Of a stretch of DNA of 11,913 nt, positions 10,453-11,913 are shown piece by piece. Under the pieces are notes generated by a model. The model searched no databases, had not been told where the DNA came from, and saw only the letters and a program-made list of their open reading frames with translations. The first letter of the stretch is position 1, and every line of letters starts with the position of its first letter. Source of the DNA: Parachlamydiales bacterium (GTDB lineage Bacteria > Chlamydiota > Chlamydiia > Chlamydiales > JAJFMK01). The translations under genes and the position numbers were made by a program. Location of the stretch: contig JAGVKY010000132.1 of assembly GCA_020050175.1 (NCBI GenBank), positions 1 through 11,913 on the forward strand. Reading direction: 5' to 3'.

Positions 10453-11913
10453 TTATACATTAGATGGCGCTGCCTGACAAAGATTCTCGTATATTTGGAG
10501 ATATTCTTTTGTTGAATGGGTCCAGGTTGTATCAAGTCCCATCCCACGTACTTCGAGTGAGCGCCATTTTTCCTTGTCATGGAACCAGCAATCGATCGCC
10601 CTGTCAAGTGCAGAATCGATTCCTTTTTCGTCTGGGTAGTCAAAGCGATAACCATTTCTTTTTTCAACCGGTTCCTTCGAGTAATCGATGTCTTCGATGG
10701 TATCAGCAAGGCCCCCTGTATTACGGACAATGGGTACGGTCCCGTAACGAAGGGCAATCAGTTGAGTAAGTCCGCACGGCTCAAAAATGGATGGAACAAT
10801 CATCATGTCGGAGCCGGCATATATAAGGTGGGCTAAAGACTCATCTCCTTCAAGATGGAGGTGTACGTCTCGAATATTGGCATACTTAAGTTTAATTTTT
10901 TCGAAATCAGCCTGAATTTCAGGGATGGGGCTGGTTCCTAAAAGGACAAATTGCCCTCCCTTTTCTAATGTTCTAACTAAAGCCCGTTTGATGAGAGAGA
11001 TCCCTTTTTGGGGGACTAAACGGGTGATGCAACTGACAATAGGCTTGTAGGCTTCGTTAAGTCGGAGTGTTTCTCTTAAAAGTTTTTTCAAGAATCCTTT
11101 CCTGTCGATCGTGTGTATATCCTTTGGATCTTTTGGAAACTCTCTAGAGGTAAAATGTTCCTTTAGAAAGGGGTCTGTCTCTGGATTCCAAATCGCATGA
11201 TCGATGCCATTAAGAATTCCTTTTAACTTTTTTTGCTCAAATCGAAGAAGCGAATCGAGGCCGCTTCCCCCTAACGGCGTCAAAATCTCTTTGGCGTATG
11301 TTGGGGATACTGTGGTGATGAAATCAGTGTAGGTGATGCCGCCCTTCATGAGATTTATTTTGCTTATCTCTTTAGGGTCTTGTAATTCGTTCCAATTTAG
11401 ATATTTTTTGCTGTCGAGTCCGACAGCGTCGAAAGTGAGGGGATCGATAATCCCTTGGTAGCTCAGATTGTGGATGGTTAGTACTGTTTTGACTTTCTTC
11501 AGTTCCTGCTCTTTATAAGCATCCTTCAAGAGTGGAGGAACGATCGCCGTTTGCCAATCATGGACATGCAGGATGTCAGGGCTCAGCCGGCGTGTCTTTA
11601 AAAACTCTAAAACAGCTCGAGAAAAAAAGAGAAACCGATCGGCGTCATCCTCGCATCCATAGAAACACCCGCGAGAAAAAAAGAGATCGGGATGGTGAGG
11701 ATCGACGAAATAGACTTTAAGGTTTTCTACCCATCCGCGCCATATTAGACAGGGGAACCACTCTCCCTTCCAGTAGGTTTTAAATTCACCCCCATCAATT
11801 TTTAGATCCCCGATCCGAGATGTGTCCATGCAGTCATATTTGGGGATAAAGATGTCAACATCATGGCCGAGTCGAGAAAGTTCTCTATTAAGACCTAGTA
11901 GGACATCAGCGAG
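10453..11913 (-). CDS. glgA: Glycogen synthase GlgA (N-terminus cut by window edge)
   Basis: 486 codons plus a stop; the frame is open to the right edge, starting at LADVLLGLNRELSRLGHDV, so only about 15-20 residues including the KTGG loop are missing. The ATG at 11829 is internal, not the start. It is a GT5 enzyme that adds glucose from ADP-glucose (or UDP-glucose in some chlamydiae) to alpha-1,4-glucan. Motifs, by visible residue: HVHDWQTA (about 117-124), TIHNLSYQG, GILNGIDHAIWNPETD (about 232-247), TRLVPQKG (about 297-304), and the donor-site IFEPCGLTQLIALRYGT followed by GGLADT (about 377-405). All expected catalytic regions visible here look intact. pgsA follows after 11 nt. Glycogen metabolism is a conserved chlamydial trait. 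Confidence 0.95.
   Translation of the reverse strand, partial: LADVLLGLNRELSRLGHDVDIFIPKYDCMDTSRIGDLKIDGGEFKTYWKGEWFPCLIWRGWVENLKVYFVDPHHPDLFFSRGCFYGCEDDADRFLFFSRAVLEFLKTRRLSPDILHVHDWQTAIVPPLLKDAYKEQELKKVKTVLTIHNLSYQGIIDPLTFDAVGLDSKKYLNWNELQDPKEISKINLMKGGITYTDFITTVSPTYAKEILTPLGGSGLDSLLRFEQKKLKGILNGIDHAIWNPETDPFLKEHFTSREFPKDPKDIHTIDRKGFLKKLLRETLRLNEAYKPIVSCITRLVPQKGISLIKRALVRTLEKGGQFVLLGTSPIPEIQADFEKIKLKYANIRDVHLHLEGDESLAHLIYAGSDMMIVPSIFEPCGLTQLIALRYGTVPIVRNTGGLADTIEDIDYSKEPVEKRNGYRFDYPDEKGIDSALDRAIDCWFHDKEKWRSLEVRGMGLDTTWTHSTKEYLQIYENLCQAAPSNV

Noticed and set aside
10431..10757. 108-codon minus-strand frame within the glgA end
   Set aside because: Out-of-frame shadow of glgA, which has intact family motifs.
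1..11913. Search for tRNA, rRNA, insertion sequences, CRISPR arrays, phage or toxin-antitoxin genes
   Set aside because: By eye I found no regularly spaced repeats, transposase-like frames, terminal inverted repeats or tRNA-like cloverleaf segments; composition looks even throughout.

Overview
The window looks like chromosomal DNA from the phylum Chlamydiae, most likely an environmental (Parachlamydia/Waddlia/Simkania-type) lineage. The evidence is gene content and order. A 52-residue chlamydial/verrucomicrobial small basic protein sits directly upstream of ybeY and a CorC/hemolysin-like CBS protein. rpmJ (45 aa, no cysteines) is followed by a long, cysteine-poor rpsN. rpmH-rnpA lies next to a thioredoxin-like exported protein, and glgA-pgsA are adjacent. 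These pairings match chlamydial gene orders as I recall them; no search was run. I see no mobile element, CRISPR array, tRNA or rRNA. The window reads as core chromosome, densely packed, with several overlapping gene ends.

Layout. Positions 1-2749 (minus) form one co-directional block read right to left: a 57-aa unknown protein, the small basic protein, ybeY, a CorC-like membrane protein, and the start of an RNase Y-like gene cut by the left edge. A good promoter (2777-2805) precedes it. Upstream lies an unrecognised minus-strand gene (2791-3231). Positions 3361-3960 (plus) encode a DEDDh-type exonuclease whose stop interlocks with that of a minus-strand MnmM-like tRNA methyltransferase (3957-4547). 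The methyltransferase is preceded by an AmaP-like membrane protein and an Asp23-family protein (4513-5389). A GYF_2-domain membrane protein diverges from Asp23 at 5437.

Positions 6043-7053 (minus) hold a DTW/Tsr3-like protein, rpmJ, rpsN and a clear terminator. A secreted thioredoxin-fold protein (7113-7892, plus) converges with, and overlaps, the rpmH-rnpA pair (minus). An AGCS sodium:amino-acid symporter (8555-9955, plus, strong promoter) converges with, and overlaps, pgsA. pgsA lies just downstream of glgA, whose N-terminus is cut by the right edge.

Functionally this is mostly housekeeping: RNA maturation and decay (YbeY, RnpA, RNase Y, exonuclease), ribosomal proteins (L36, S14, L34), RNA modification (MnmM-like, DTW-like), phospholipid and glycogen synthesis, amino-acid uptake and envelope factors. 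I do not see a self-evident new multi-gene system. The points most worth a second look are: back-to-back promoters that would give almost leaderless asp23 and GYF_2 transcripts; a terminator-like hairpin inside the rnpA reading frame, with a competing arm; the DTW/Tsr3-like gene beside rpmJ-rpsN; and altered key residues in YbeY, the exonuclease and the AGCS transporter. No stretch over 300 bases lacks a gene.
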